The notes: generated by a model from the sequence alone, not told the origin. A DNA stretch of 44,324 bases from a bacterium (GCA_012514975.1 JAAYZF010000300.1:1-44324), one strand, 5' to 3'; positions 23,019 to 31,131 are shown, counted from the first letter of the stretch. Made by a program: numbers and translations.

Positions 23019-23791
23019 ACTCGATGCGGACCATAGGGCTGATTGCGTACGACACAGTGCGCCGCGCGCGGCGCAGGCGGCACCTGCCGGTGCTGCTCGT
23101 CGTGGCGCTCGCCGTCGCGGGCGGCGTGAGCTACATCACGTTTTTCGGCTCGAAGCAGTACGAGCAGTTCTACTTCCAGCTCATGATGCTCGTGCTGCCT
23201 TTGATGAGCGTGCTGGCGGCGGTGCTCTCGAGCGCATGGGTGCTGCCGCAGGAGATCGCGGACCGCGCGCTGCACCTGGTGCTTGCGCGGCCGGTGCGGC
23301 GCTGGGAGGTGATCGCGGGAACGTACCTTGGCGCGCTGGCGGCCGGGCTGGGCATGTTCGCGGTGTTGACGGTGATTTTCCTGACGGCGTTTTCGTGGCG
23401 CGGCATCGCCTTCCCGCCGGCGCTGGCGCACGCCGTGGTGTTGCTGGGCGTGCAGGTGGCGCTGTTCACTGCGCTTGCGCAGTTCCTCTCGCTGCTCACC
23501 ACGCCGCCGATGGCTGCCATCGTCTGCATTCTCTACTACTTCCTCGGGCAGCTTGTCCAGCCGACGCTTTCGCCGATGCTCGGCGCCGCGGGCACGGCAA
23601 GCCGGCCGGTTGTCTGGGCGCTGTACGTCTCGCTGCCCCATCTTAACTACTTCAACCTCACGACGCCGGTCGTGCATTCCTGGCCCGCCGTGCCCTTCGC
23701 CGCGGTCGTTCCCGCCGTGCTCTACGGCGCCGGATGGGCCGCGTTGTTCGTGTTACTCGCCATGATCAGGTTCGAGCGATGCGAGTTGTAG
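23015..23791 (+). CDS. ABC-2 type transporter permease
   Basis: A 258-residue integral membrane protein with six hydrophobic helices (roughly 25-48, 55-80, 103-128, 135-160, 165-182 and 230-252) and a basic N-terminus (TVRRARRRRH). Helix 2 contains SSAWVLPQEIADRALHLVL, resembling the coupling region E-x-x-x-R-x-L in ABC-2 permeases of the NatB/NosY type. It overlaps the ATPase gene by 4 bp and the following gene by 13 bp, so all three are translationally coupled. It would form a homodimer with the ATPase; the direction is presumably export. The cargo cannot be inferred. Confidence 0.85.
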   Translation: MNSMRTIGLIAYDTVRRARRRRHLPVLLVVALAVAGGVSYITFFGSKQYEQFYFQLMMLVLPLMSVLAAVLSSAWVLPQEIADRALHLVLARPVRRWEVIAGTYLGALAAGLGMFAVLTVIFLTAFSWRGIAFPPALAHAVVLLGVQVALFTALAQFLSLLTTPPMAAIVCILYYFLGQLVQPTLSPMLGAAGTASRPVVWALYVSLPHLNYFNLTTPVVHSWPAVPFAAVVPAVLYGAGWAALFVLLAMIRFERCEL

Positions 23792-24585
23792 CAGCTCTTG
23801 TCCTCTTCATCGCCCTCGCGGCAGCCAATGCCGCGCATGTGCGCTGGCTTGCCTATCCGGCGGACAAGCCCGAGACGCTCGTGCACCGCCTCCTGCAGAC
23901 AGTGCGCGTGTTCGTCGGCGACGTGGCATGGATGCAGGGAGACCTGTACCTGCACCGCGGCATCGCCGGAGACGAGCAGCGTTCACTGTACAACGTGTTC
24001 CGGCCGTACTCGCCGTTCAGCTTCCCGGGCGGGGGCAATCACCACGAGGGCACGGAGCATGCCGGCGGAGACGCCCACGGGGACGAAGAGGCGGCAGCAG
24101 GCACCGCGGCGCTCGACACGTTGTGCGAAGGCCACGAAGGCCAGGAAGTCGCGCACGTCCACCTGAAGGATGACACGCAGTTGCTTCCCCTGTTCTGGAT
24201 CACGGCGCAGATGGACCCGTGGAACATCCAGAACTGGGTCGTCGGGTCATACTGGCTTGTCCGCGCGGGGAAGACGAACGAAGCGATCACGTTCCTTGAC
24301 AACGGCCTGCGGCACAATCCGGAGGACCCGGACATCGAGCTCGAACTTGGGGTGCGGCTGTACTATGCCGGGTCGTTTGATCGCGCCGCGCTGCATCTCT
24401 ACGGCTCGCTGTTCTCGCTGACGAACACCATCAGCCGGCGGCGGGCGTACACATATCTCGGCCGGAGCTGCGAGCGGCTGGGGTGCCTGCGCTTCGTGCC
24501 GCTGCTCCGCGCTGAGTGGATCGCGCGGCATCCTGGCGAGCCGCTGCCGCCGGCGCTCTGTGTCGGCCAGGCGGCCGGCGACTAG
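23779..24585 (+). CDS. exported or membrane-anchored TPR-like protein with His/Glu-rich loop, function unknown
   Basis: A 268-residue protein. Residues 1-19 form a signal peptide or anchor (MRVVAALVLFIALAAANAA). Residues about 80-130 include a loop rich in His, Asp, Glu and Gly (GNHHEGTEHAGGDAHGDEE and later CEGHEGQEVAHVH) that could bind divalent metal. After that come TPR-like helices (NWVVGSYWLVRAGKTNEAI; DIELELGVRLYYAGSFDRAA; RRAYTYLGRSCERLG). The ATG at 23779 lies inside the permease gene, 13 bp before its stop, which ties it to the ABC transporter. I know of no named family; the neighbouring ZIP and Cbi metal transporters make metal handling a fair guess but not more. Confidence 0.7.
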   Translation: MRVVAALVLFIALAAANAAHVRWLAYPADKPETLVHRLLQTVRVFVGDVAWMQGDLYLHRGIAGDEQRSLYNVFRPYSPFSFPGGGNHHEGTEHAGGDAHGDEEAAAGTAALDTLCEGHEGQEVAHVHLKDDTQLLPLFWITAQMDPWNIQNWVVGSYWLVRAGKTNEAITFLDNGLRHNPEDPDIELELGVRLYYAGSFDRAALHLYGSLFSLTNTISRRRAYTYLGRSCERLGCLRFVPLLRAEWIARHPGEPLPPALCVGQAAGD

Positions 24586-24601
24586 CCGCACCGCGCGCCG
24601 C

Positions 24602-24630
24602 TTGCCGTCCACGAACGGTTTGTGTATCAT
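24602..24630 (+). promoter_or_regulatory. promoter of the nucleotidyltransferase/metal-transport run
   Basis: TTGCCG (24602-24607), 17 bp, TATCAT (24625-24630). AAAAGGA lies about 8 bp before the ATG at 24676, so this gene has an ordinary leader of about 40 nt. Confidence 0.55.
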
Positions 24631-24675
24631 ATGAAGGTTCTGCATTAATGGTAACGGCACTTAAAAGGATGTGAC

Positions 24676-25575
24676 ATGAAACCAACACTCCTGATCCTCG
24701 CGGCCGGAATGGGCAGCCGGTATGGCGGGCTCAAGCAGCTCGACCCGGTGGGCCCGTCAGGCGAAGTCATCATGGACTACTCGGTGTACGACGCCATCCA
24801 GGCCGGGTTCGGCAAGGTGGTGTTCGTCATCCGCCGCGACTTCGAGGAGCAGTTCAAGACGCATATCGGCACACGGTTCGAGACGCGGATCGAGACGGAG
24901 TACGCGTTTCAGTCGCTCGACGACCTGCCGCGCGGGTTCGCCGTGCCGGCCGGGCGCGAGAAGCCATGGGGAACGTCGCACGCCATTCTTGCCGCGCGGT
25001 CGGTCATCAAGGAGCCGTTCTGCATGATCAACGCGGATGATTTCTACGGCAGCGAGTCGTACCGGAGCGTGTGCGCGTGGCTGTCAAAGGCCAGCCCCGA
25101 CGGGAAGGGCTGGTGCATGGCGGGGTACAAGATCGGCAACACGCTCTCCGCGTATGGCGGCGTCACGCGGGCGCTGTGCATCGTCAAGGAGGGAAGGCTG
25201 GCGCGCGTCGTCGAGAAATTCAAGATTGTGCGCGACGGCACCACGGCAGTGTGTACGAACGCCGATGGCACGAGCGAGCGCGTGCCTCTTGACACGCCGG
25301 TATCGATGAATTTCTGGGGATTCACGCCGAAGCTGTTCGCCGCGCTCGAAGACGGCTTTGTCCGCTTTCTCGAACAGCACGGGACGGACCCCAAGGCCGA
25401 GTACCTCATCCCCACCGCCGTTGACGAGCTCATCCAGTCAGGGGCGGCGGCGATGACCGTCCTGCGGACGGACGCATCATGGTTCGGCGTCACGTATCCT
25501 GAAGACAAGGCGCGCGTGCAGCAGTCGGTGCGGCAGCTGGTCGACGGCGGCGTCTATCCCTCGCCCCTGTGGTGA
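24676..25575 (+). CDS. sugar-phosphate nucleotidyltransferase-like protein
   Basis: A 299-residue GT-A-fold nucleotidyltransferase. The N-terminal LILAAGMGSRYGG is the nucleotide-binding signature, followed by KQLDPVGPSGE and a metal-binding INADDFYG near 116-123. WGTSHAILAAR resembles the base-recognition segment of this superfamily. It differs from GalU, RmlA and GlmU in detail, so the sugar and nucleotide are uncertain. These proteins are cytosolic and activate sugar 1-phosphates. The stop overlaps the start of the ZIP transporter gene by one base (TGATG). It is odd beside metal transporters and may simply share their transcript. Confidence 0.82.
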   Translation: MKPTLLILAAGMGSRYGGLKQLDPVGPSGEVIMDYSVYDAIQAGFGKVVFVIRRDFEEQFKTHIGTRFETRIETEYAFQSLDDLPRGFAVPAGREKPWGTSHAILAARSVIKEPFCMINADDFYGSESYRSVCAWLSKASPDGKGWCMAGYKIGNTLSAYGGVTRALCIVKEGRLARVVEKFKIVRDGTTAVCTNADGTSERVPLDTPVSMNFWGFTPKLFAALEDGFVRFLEQHGTDPKAEYLIPTAVDELIQSGAAAMTVLRTDASWFGVTYPEDKARVQQSVRQLVDGGVYPSPLW

Positions 25576-26327
25576 TGCGGGTGTGGCTCTACAGCCTCGC
25601 GGCCGTGCTCGTGGTGAGCGCCGTGTCGCTTGTCGGCGTCTGTACGCTGGCGCTGAGCGGACGGCGACTGCAGCGGGTGCTGGCGGTGCTGGTGAGTTTC
25701 GCCGCGGGCGCACTGTTCGGCGATGCGTTCATCCACCTGCTGCCCGAAACGTTCAGGGAGCATTCCGGGCAGGTCCAGGGGTCGTTGCTGGTCATCGCCG
25801 GCGTCCTGCTGTTCTTCATCCTCGAGAAATTCCTCCGATGGCGCCACTGTCACGTCGTTGCGCACCAGGAAGACCACCGCACTCACCCGTTGGCGGCAAT
25901 GAATCTGATTGGCGACGCGGTGCACAATCTGATCGACGGCGTGCTGATCGCCGCGAGCTTCAGCGAGAGCGCCTCGCTTGGCATGGCGACGACCATCGCC
26001 GTCGTGCTCCATGAAATCCCGCAGGAGATCGGCGACTTTGGCGTGCTGGTGCACGGCGGGCTGAGCGTGCGGCGCGCGCTGCTGTTCAACTTCCTCTGCG
26101 GGCTGACGGCCGTCGCGGGCGCGGCCATCTCGCTGGCGCTCGGCAGGTACGTTGCCGGCTACGCCACGGCCCTGCTGCCCATCACGGCCGGCGGGTTCAT
26201 CTATATCGCGGGATCGGACCTCATTCCAGAGCTGCAGCACGACACGGAGCCCGCGCGGTCATGTGCGCAGCTTGCCGGCATTGCCGCCGGCGTTGCCGTC
26301 ATGGCGGCGCTGACGCTGGTTGACTAG
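25575..26327 (+). CDS. ZIP-family divalent metal transporter
   Basis: A 250-residue inner-membrane protein with about eight helices. Metal-site helix IV contains NLIGDAVHNLIDGVLIAASF (His-Asn-x-x-Asp-Gly) and helix V contains VVLHEIPQEIGDFG (His-Glu-x-Pro-x-Glu), the paired binuclear-site motifs of the ZIP family. The loop before helix IV has a His cluster (RWRHCHVVAHQEDHRTH) of the kind seen in metal-sensing ZIP loops. The family imports zinc, iron, manganese or cobalt; specificity is not readable. The ATG at 25575 shares its A with the upstream stop. cbiM follows after 9 bp, placing several metal importers on one run. Confidence 0.92.
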   Translation: MRVWLYSLAAVLVVSAVSLVGVCTLALSGRRLQRVLAVLVSFAAGALFGDAFIHLLPETFREHSGQVQGSLLVIAGVLLFFILEKFLRWRHCHVVAHQEDHRTHPLAAMNLIGDAVHNLIDGVLIAASFSESASLGMATTIAVVLHEIPQEIGDFGVLVHGGLSVRRALLFNFLCGLTAVAGAAISLALGRYVAGYATALLPITAGGFIYIAGSDLIPELQHDTEPARSCAQLAGIAAGVAVMAALTLVD

Positions 26328-26336
26328 GGGAGCGAT

Positions 26337-27002
26337 ATGCACATCATGGAAGGATATCTGCCGGCAGCGCATGCGCTTGCATGGGGCGTGGTCGCGGCGC
26401 CGTTCGTCGGCGCCGGGCTGTACAGCATCCACAAGCAGTTCCAGCAGCATCCGCAGACGAAACTGCTGATGGGCGCCTCGGGCGCCTTCGCCTTCGTGCT
26501 CTCGTCGCTCAAGCTGCCATCCCTGACGGGAAGCTGTTCACACCCGACAGGGACGGGCCTTGGCGCGATCCTGTTCGGCCCGTCACCCATGGCCGTGCTC
26601 GGGTTGATCGTCCTGCTGTTCCAGGCGCTGCTGCTTGCACACGGAGGGCTGACGACACTGGGCGCGAACACGTTCTCGATGGCTGTCGCGGGGCCGTGGG
26701 TGGCGTACGCCGTGTTCAAGTCGCTGCGCATGTTGGTCAAGTCGCTCGCCGTGCCCACGTTCCTTGCCGCCACGCTGGGCAACCTGGCAACGTACATGGT
26801 CACCGCGCTGCAGCTTGCACTGGCCTTCCCCGACGCGCGCAGCGGGTATGCCGGCGCACTCGTCAAGTTTCTTGGCATCTTCGCGGTGACGCAGGTGCCG
26901 CTGGCAGTCAGCGAAGGGCTGCTTACCGTCGTCGTCATGAATTTCCTCGTCAGCCACAGCCGCAGCGAACTCGCCTCGCTCGATTCGCTGCGAAGGGGGT
27001 GA
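26337..27002 (+). CDS. cbiM: energy-coupling-factor cobalt/nickel transporter substrate-binding subunit CbiM
   Basis: A 221-residue inner-membrane S component. The N-terminus MHIMEGYLP is the hallmark in which His2 and neighbours coordinate Co2+ or Ni2+ in known CbiM/NikM structures. Further family segments are [20 protein letters not shown] and [21 protein letters not shown]. Co2+ is more likely than Ni2+ because cbiN follows rather than nikN, though this is a family rule. No cobalamin riboswitch could fit in the 9-bp gap upstream, so regulation must come from further up. Confidence 0.95.
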   Translation: MHIMEGYLPAAHALAWGVVAAPFVGAGLYSIHKQFQQHPQTKLLMGASGAFAFVLSSLKLPSLTGSCSHPTGTGLGAILFGPSPMAVLGLIVLLFQALLLAHGGLTTLGANTFSMAVAGPWVAYAVFKSLRMLVKSLAVPTFLAATLGNLATYMVTALQLALAFPDARSGYAGALVKFLGIFAVTQVPLAVSEGLLTVVVMNFLVSHSRSELASLDSLRRG

Positions 27003-27007
27003 GAACG

Positions 27008-27328
27008 ATGCGGCGCACGAACCTGATACTTCTTACGCTCGTCGTGCTGCTGGCCGTCGTGCCGCTGTTCCTTGCCACGCGTCACGGCGGATCGTTCAGC
27101 GGCGCCGACAGCCAGGCGCAGGAGCTCATCGATCAGACGCATCCGGAGTACAAGCCCTGGTTCCACGCCATCTGGACGCCGCCAAGCAAGGAGATCGAAA
27201 GCCTGCTCTTCGCGCTCCAGGCAGCCATCGGTGCGGGCGTCCTCGGCTATTACATGGGGCTGAAACGCGGGAAGGCGGCAGCGGCGCGCGCGCGCCAGGA
27301 CGAACCGGGCGGGACAGAAGGGCGGTAG
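27008..27328 (+). CDS. cbiN: cobalt transporter auxiliary subunit CbiN
   Basis: A 106-residue protein with two membrane helices, one at each end. The loop reads GADSQAQELIDQTHPEYKPW and then IESLLFALQAAIGAGVLGYY, the CbiN signature. The C-terminal tail is longer and more basic than usual. It starts 5 bp after the cbiM stop. In characterised systems CbiN inserts a loop near the CbiM metal site and is needed for metal loading. Confidence 0.93.
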   Translation: MRRTNLILLTLVVLLAVVPLFLATRHGGSFSGADSQAQELIDQTHPEYKPWFHAIWTPPSKEIESLLFALQAAIGAGVLGYYMGLKRGKAAAARARQDEPGGTEGR

Positions 27329-27351
27329 ACTGGAGATTGCGGATCCGCTCA

Positions 27352-27425
27352 GCCGTTCCATCATCCCACCATTCCACCATCCCACCATTCCATCATTCCA
27401 TCATTCCATTGTCCCATTGCCCCCT
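27352..27425. repeat. CATTCCAT-type short tandem repeats between cbiN and cbiQ
   Basis: About seven imperfect units of CATTCCA / CATCCCAC follow one another. They fill much of the 171-bp gap that splits the otherwise compact cbiMNQO cluster. No gene or cobalamin-riboswitch-like sequence is visible in the gap. Confidence 0.75.
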
Positions 27426-27478
27426 CCCCGGCTCCGCGCGCCGCACGGCCTGCCCTCCCAATTTCGCCGGGGAAATGG

Positions 27479-27491
27479 TAGAATCTATAAT
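27479..27491 (+). promoter_or_regulatory. -10 region(s) just upstream of cbiQ
   Basis: Two candidate -10 boxes overlap here: extended TGgTAGAAT (hexamer 27479-27484) and TATAAT (27486-27491). The ATG of cbiQ is at 27500, so the transcript would have a leader of 0-9 nt. The -35 matches are weak. Confidence 0.4.
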
Positions 27492-27499
27492 TGACAACC

Positions 27500-28186
27500 A
27501 TGATAGACGTTCTTGACAAGCTTTCCTACACGAACCGGCTGCGGCGCTGGCACCCGGGGACAAAGGTGTGCATCGTGTGCGTGATGTTCGCGCTGTGCAT
27601 GCTGCTGCCGCCGCTGTACGCCGCGCCGCCGGTGTTCGTCGTGATGGTCTTCGCCGCGGTGGTGGTGGCGGGCATACCGGCGCGCACCTACATCCGCATC
27701 CTGCTGACGCCGCTGGGGTTCATCATTGCGGGCTCGATCACCATGGCGTTCAGCATCACCGGCACACCGGGCGGGGGGCTGTCCATCCGGGTGGACCCTG
27801 CGGGGGTGGGGATGGCATTGCGCGTGTCGTTGCGCGCGCTGGCGGCGGTATCGTGCCTGTTCTTCCTTTCGATGACGACGCCGGTGGTGGACATTGTGCA
27901 TGTGCTGAACGCGTGCCGGCTGCCCAGGGTGTTCATCGAGCTGCTCCTGTTGTCGTACCGGTTCCTGTTCGTGTTCAGCGAGACGATGTACCGGATGCAG
28001 ACGGCGCAGGCGGCGCGGCTGGGCTACACGGGTGTGCGCGAGAGCTTCCGCTCCGCCGGCATGCTGGCGGCGGTGCTGTTTGTGCGCGTGCTTGACCGCG
28101 TGCAGCGGCTCGAGACAGGGCTCGCGGCGCGGAACTATGACGGCACGCTGCGGATGCTGCCTTTCAATGCGAGGTCCGATGCGTGA
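27500..28186 (+). CDS. cbiQ: energy-coupling-factor transporter transmembrane (T) subunit CbiQ
   Basis: A 228-residue inner-membrane protein with five or so helices. The two cytoplasmic coupling motifs for the ATPase are present: QAARLGYTG near 170 and LAARNYDG near 211, matching the Ala-Arg-x-x-x-Gly pattern of ECF T components. The start at 27500 gives MIDVLDKLSY; an in-frame TTG at 27491 is less likely. Its stop overlaps the cbiO start by 8 bp. Together with CbiM, CbiN and CbiO it makes a complete group I ECF importer. Confidence 0.93.
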   Translation: MIDVLDKLSYTNRLRRWHPGTKVCIVCVMFALCMLLPPLYAAPPVFVVMVFAAVVVAGIPARTYIRILLTPLGFIIAGSITMAFSITGTPGGGLSIRVDPAGVGMALRVSLRALAAVSCLFFLSMTTPVVDIVHVLNACRLPRVFIELLLLSYRFLFVFSETMYRMQTAQAARLGYTGVRESFRSAGMLAAVLFVRVLDRVQRLETGLAARNYDGTLRMLPFNARSDA

Positions 28187-29045
28187 GAGCATTCTCGAGA
28201 TGCAGGGCGTGACGTACGAATACGCCGGCGGGTTCTCCGCGCTGCGCGAGGTCAACCTGCGCGTCACCCGCGGGTCGCGCACGGCGCTCCTTGGCGCCAA
28301 CGGTTCAGGGAAGACGACGCTGCTCGCGCACCTCAACGGCACGCTCAGGCCGGCGAGCGGCCGCGTTGTCTTCAACAACAGGCCCGTCGAGTACTCACGC
28401 CACGGCCTCGCGTCCCTCCGCCAGAAGGTCGGGCTGATCTTCCAGGATCCGGACGACCAGTTGTTCTCCGCGCGTGTCTACCAGGATGTGTCCTTCGGGC
28501 CGATGAACCTGAGAATGGCCGAGGCGGACGTCAAGCAATGCGTGAACGACGCGCTCAAGGCAATGGAGATCGAGGAGCTGTGGGACCGGCCGACGCACAT
28601 GCTCAGCTATGGCCAGAAAAAACGCGTCGCCATTGCCGGCGTCCTCGCCATGAATCCCGAGGTCGTGCTGCTCGATGAACCGACCGCGGGGCTCGACCAC
28701 GACGGCACGGAGAAGCTGATCGCCACGCTCGATGCGCTGCACACGCGCGGCACCACGCTGCTGCTGGCGACACACGACATCGACCTGGCGTACCGCTGGG
28801 CGGACGAGGTGGCCGTGGTCAGCGACGGCGCCATTGTCCAGCATGGCACGCCCGAGGCGGTCCTGTGCAATGCCATGCTGGTGACCAGCGCGCAGTTGAA
28901 CACGCCGCTGATGCTCGAGATCAGCGTCCTTCTCCGCGAGCTTGGCGGGCTGGCCGAGGAAGCGCCGTTTCCCCGCACCCGCGAGGAGATGCTCACCTAT
29001 CTGCGCGTGCTGGTCGACCAGCGCGCCGCTGGCAGGTCACTGTGA
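28179..29045 (+). CDS. cbiO: cobalt ECF transporter ATPase CbiO
   Basis: A 288-residue ATPase. Walker A is GANGSGKTT near 46, the ECF-type Q-loop region is FQDPDDQLFSARVYQDVSFGP, the signature is LSYGQKKRVAIA, Walker B is VVLLDEPTAGLD, and the switch is THDIDL. The DPDDQ segment is typical of ECF and cobalt/nickel ATPases. It overlaps cbiQ by 8 bp, and its own stop shares a base with the start of the M24 peptidase (TGATG). Confidence 0.95.
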   Translation: MRESILEMQGVTYEYAGGFSALREVNLRVTRGSRTALLGANGSGKTTLLAHLNGTLRPASGRVVFNNRPVEYSRHGLASLRQKVGLIFQDPDDQLFSARVYQDVSFGPMNLRMAEADVKQCVNDALKAMEIEELWDRPTHMLSYGQKKRVAIAGVLAMNPEVVLLDEPTAGLDHDGTEKLIATLDALHTRGTTLLLATHDIDLAYRWADEVAVVSDGAIVQHGTPEAVLCNAMLVTSAQLNTPLMLEISVLLRELGGLAEEAPFPRTREEMLTYLRVLVDQRAAGRSL

Positions 29046-30124
29046 TGACGTGTGACGCACGACGCACCGCGGTAAGGAACACGCTCGCACGCAACCGCGC
29101 GCAGGCGCTTCTCGTCTCTGATCCCGTCAATGTGCGCTACCTCACCGGCTTCGAGAGTTCGAATGCCTTCCTGCTGATCGCGACCGAAGGCGCCGCGCTG
29201 TTCACTGACTTCCGTTACAGGGACGCCGCGGAGGAACTGGCGCGGCGCCAGGGGCTCGAGACGGTCATCATCACCAAGGGCCTCGCACGCGCCGTCGCCG
29301 GTTGGTGCCGCGCGCACGGCATCCGGCGCGCAGCGTTCGAGGACCATCACCTGACGGTGGCGTCCTTCAGGCTGCTGAGAACGAAGGCGCGCGGCATTGC
29401 GTGGCTGCCCGCGGCGGTTCCCGTGGCGTCAATCCGCGCAGTAAAGGATGCGGCCGAGCTGCGCGCCATCCGCCGGGCAGTCACCGTGGCCGAAGACGCA
29501 TTCCGCAGCATCCCGCCGCGCGCGTGGGTCGGGCTCACGGAACTCGAAGCCGCAGAGATGCTCGAGGAACGCATGCGCGCCGCCGCGCGACGGCACGGAT
29601 GGCATGCCGACCGCGCGTTCAGCTCCATCGTCGCCGCGGGCGCGAATGCCTCCATGCCACACCACACGCCGTCAGCCGCGCGGATACGGGCAGGCACGCT
29701 GCTGAAAATCGACTGGGGTGCGCGCGTGGATGGCTACTGCTCGGACATCACGCGCACGCTCTATCTCGGCCGGCCGGACCGGCGGTTCAAGAGCATCTAT
29801 GCAACGGTGCTCGAGGCGCAACGCGCGGCGATCAAGGCGGTGAAACCGGGCGTCAGACTCAAGGATGTGGACGCGGCGGCACGCACCGTCATTGCGAGGG
29901 CGGGACATGGGGAGTGCTTTGGCCACGGCACGGGCCACGGCATCGGCATGCAGGTGCACGAGGGAATTGCCGTCAATGCAAGGAGCGGGGACGAAGCCAA
30001 GCCAGGCATGGTCTTCACCATTGAGCCGGGGATATACGTTCCCGGCTGGGGGGGAATCAGGGTGGAAGACATGGTGGTGGTGACTCGAACAGGGGTCCGG
30101 GTGCTGACGCGCCTGGCAAAATAG
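29045..30124 (+). CDS. M24-family metallopeptidase (Xaa-Pro aminopeptidase-like)
   Basis: A 359-residue cytosolic pita-bread-fold enzyme that removes N-terminal residues preceding proline. The N-terminal creatinase-like domain covers about 1-130. The dinuclear metal site is complete: Asp223 (KIDWGA), Asp234 (CSDITR), His298 (GTGHGIG), Glu327 (TIEPGIY) and Glu341 (VEDMVV). Such enzymes work with Mn2+ or Co2+. It is translationally coupled to cbiO by a TGATG overlap, which is unusual and suggests that the peptidase is expressed along with the cobalt importer. Xaa-Pro dipeptidase is an alternative label. Confidence 0.9.
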   Translation: MTCDARRTAVRNTLARNRAQALLVSDPVNVRYLTGFESSNAFLLIATEGAALFTDFRYRDAAEELARRQGLETVIITKGLARAVAGWCRAHGIRRAAFEDHHLTVASFRLLRTKARGIAWLPAAVPVASIRAVKDAAELRAIRRAVTVAEDAFRSIPPRAWVGLTELEAAEMLEERMRAAARRHGWHADRAFSSIVAAGANASMPHHTPSAARIRAGTLLKIDWGARVDGYCSDITRTLYLGRPDRRFKSIYATVLEAQRAAIKAVKPGVRLKDVDAAARTVIARAGHGECFGHGTGHGIGMQVHEGIAVNARSGDEAKPGMVFTIEPGIYVPGWGGIRVEDMVVVTRTGVRVLTRLAK

Positions 30125-30142
30125 ACATTTTTGTATCAAGCA

Positions 30143-30199
30143 CATCAACCAAACGATGATTTTCCCTAGACCAACGGTTGATGCGGCATCAACCGTTGG
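30143..30199. promoter_or_regulatory. 13-bp perfect palindrome with a partial direct copy, possible operator
   Basis: Arms CCAACGGTTGATG (30171-30183) and CATCAACCGTTGG (30187-30199) flank a CGG loop. A related half-site CATCAACC-aaa-CGATGAT lies at 30143-30160 and matches the right half CATCAACC-gtt-GGATGAT at 30187. No T tract follows on either strand, so a transcription-factor site about 90 bp upstream of the response-regulator promoter fits better than a terminator. Confidence 0.5.
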
Positions 30200-30288
30200 A
30201 TGATAACTTCATTGTAAGCAGTTCATCATGTGGGTGTTAGAAAGAACGCGGGAGCACACCTCCGGACTTGAAGGGCAAAAATCCCGGC

Positions 30289-30317
30289 TTGTCAGCCCTT
30301 GCTTTTTCTGGTATAAT
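30289..30317 (+). promoter_or_regulatory. promoter of the response regulator gene
   Basis: TTGTCA (30289-30294), 17 bp, TGgTATAAT with the hexamer at 30312-30317. This is a near-consensus extended promoter; the leader to the ATG at 30371 is about 45 nt. Confidence 0.75.
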
Positions 30318-30370
30318 TCGCTACGGCCGGTTCACTTGAACTCCATGTTATGTGGTTTACCAGCACTACA

Positions 30371-31015
30371 ATGGCCACACGGATCCTGATAGTTGACGAT
30401 CATCCGATCATGTGTCAAGGCCTGCGCACGGCGCTCAGCAAGCACACCGATGTTGAAATCGTGGGCGAGGCGAACTGCGGGCTGGATGCCGTCCGCCGCG
30501 TCGAGGAGCTCAATCCGGATGTCGTAATCATGGATGTCGAGCTGCCGGACATTGACGGCATCGAGGCCACGCGGCAGATCGTCAGCGACCATCGGACAAA
30601 GATCATCGCCTTCTCCGGCTATGCGCGCGGGTCGTATGCGCAGGGCATGTTCGACGCCGGCGCACGGGCGTACCTGCTGAAGCAATGCATCGAGAAGGAG
30701 CTCATGGAGGCGATCAACGCGGTCATGGCCGGGCAGACGTATCTGAGCGCCGACATGGCAAAGACCATGGGCTATGAGCAGGCCGCGGGCATTATTGACC
30801 GGAAGGGGGCGCAGCTCGAGGGCTTGACGTCACGCGAGCGCGAAGTGCTCAAGCTCCTGGCGGAAGGCAAGACCACATCTGACATCGCCGACGCGCTGCA
30901 CGTCGACGTCAGCACGGTGAAGACGCACCGGATGCATCTTGAGAACAAGCTGAAGCTGCACAGCACGGCCGACCTCATCAAGTTCGCCATCAAGGCCGGC
31001 CTGGTCCACTTGTAA
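30371..31015 (+). CDS. orphan NarL/FixJ-type response regulator
   Basis: A 214-residue two-domain regulator. The receiver domain (1-120) has the acidic pair Asp9-Asp10, the phosphorylation site Asp55 in VIMDVELPD, Ser82 in AFSGYA and Lys104 in YLLKQ. The C-terminal LuxR-type helix-turn-helix (about 148-210) reads LTSREREVLKLLAEGKTTSDIA then VSTVKTHRMHL. No histidine kinase is adjacent, so its input is unknown. An in-frame ATG at 30350 would add seven residues and is less likely. A terminator candidate follows at 31091. The palindrome about 90 bp upstream of its promoter may be its own or another factor's site. Confidence 0.92.
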   Translation: MATRILIVDDHPIMCQGLRTALSKHTDVEIVGEANCGLDAVRRVEELNPDVVIMDVELPDIDGIEATRQIVSDHRTKIIAFSGYARGSYAQGMFDAGARAYLLKQCIEKELMEAINAVMAGQTYLSADMAKTMGYEQAAGIIDRKGAQLEGLTSREREVLKLLAEGKTTSDIADALHVDVSTVKTHRMHLENKLKLHSTADLIKFAIKAGLVHL

Positions 31016-31090
31016 GCACGAATGCCGCGGATTGCGTCGTGGGAAACGAAGCAGGCCGTGGCGCCCGCACGGGGCTGCGTGAACCTTGAC

Positions 31091-31122
31091 GGGCCGGCAC
31101 ACATGCCGGCTCGTTGCTTTTT
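31091..31122 (+). terminator. rho-independent terminator candidate after the response regulator
   Basis: A 9-bp stem (GGGCCGGCA with TGCCGGCTC, one G-U pair) encloses a CACA loop. A T-rich GTTGCTTTTT follows and ends at 31122. The stem starts 75 nt after the stop codon. Confidence 0.6.
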
Positions 31123-31131
31123 CCGCCGCGC

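Noticed and set aside
27329-27499. Cobalamin riboswitch or nickel-regulator site in the gap before cbiQ
   Set aside because: I see no B12-box-like sequence and no long dyad; the gap is dominated by CATTCCAT repeats and a -10 box.
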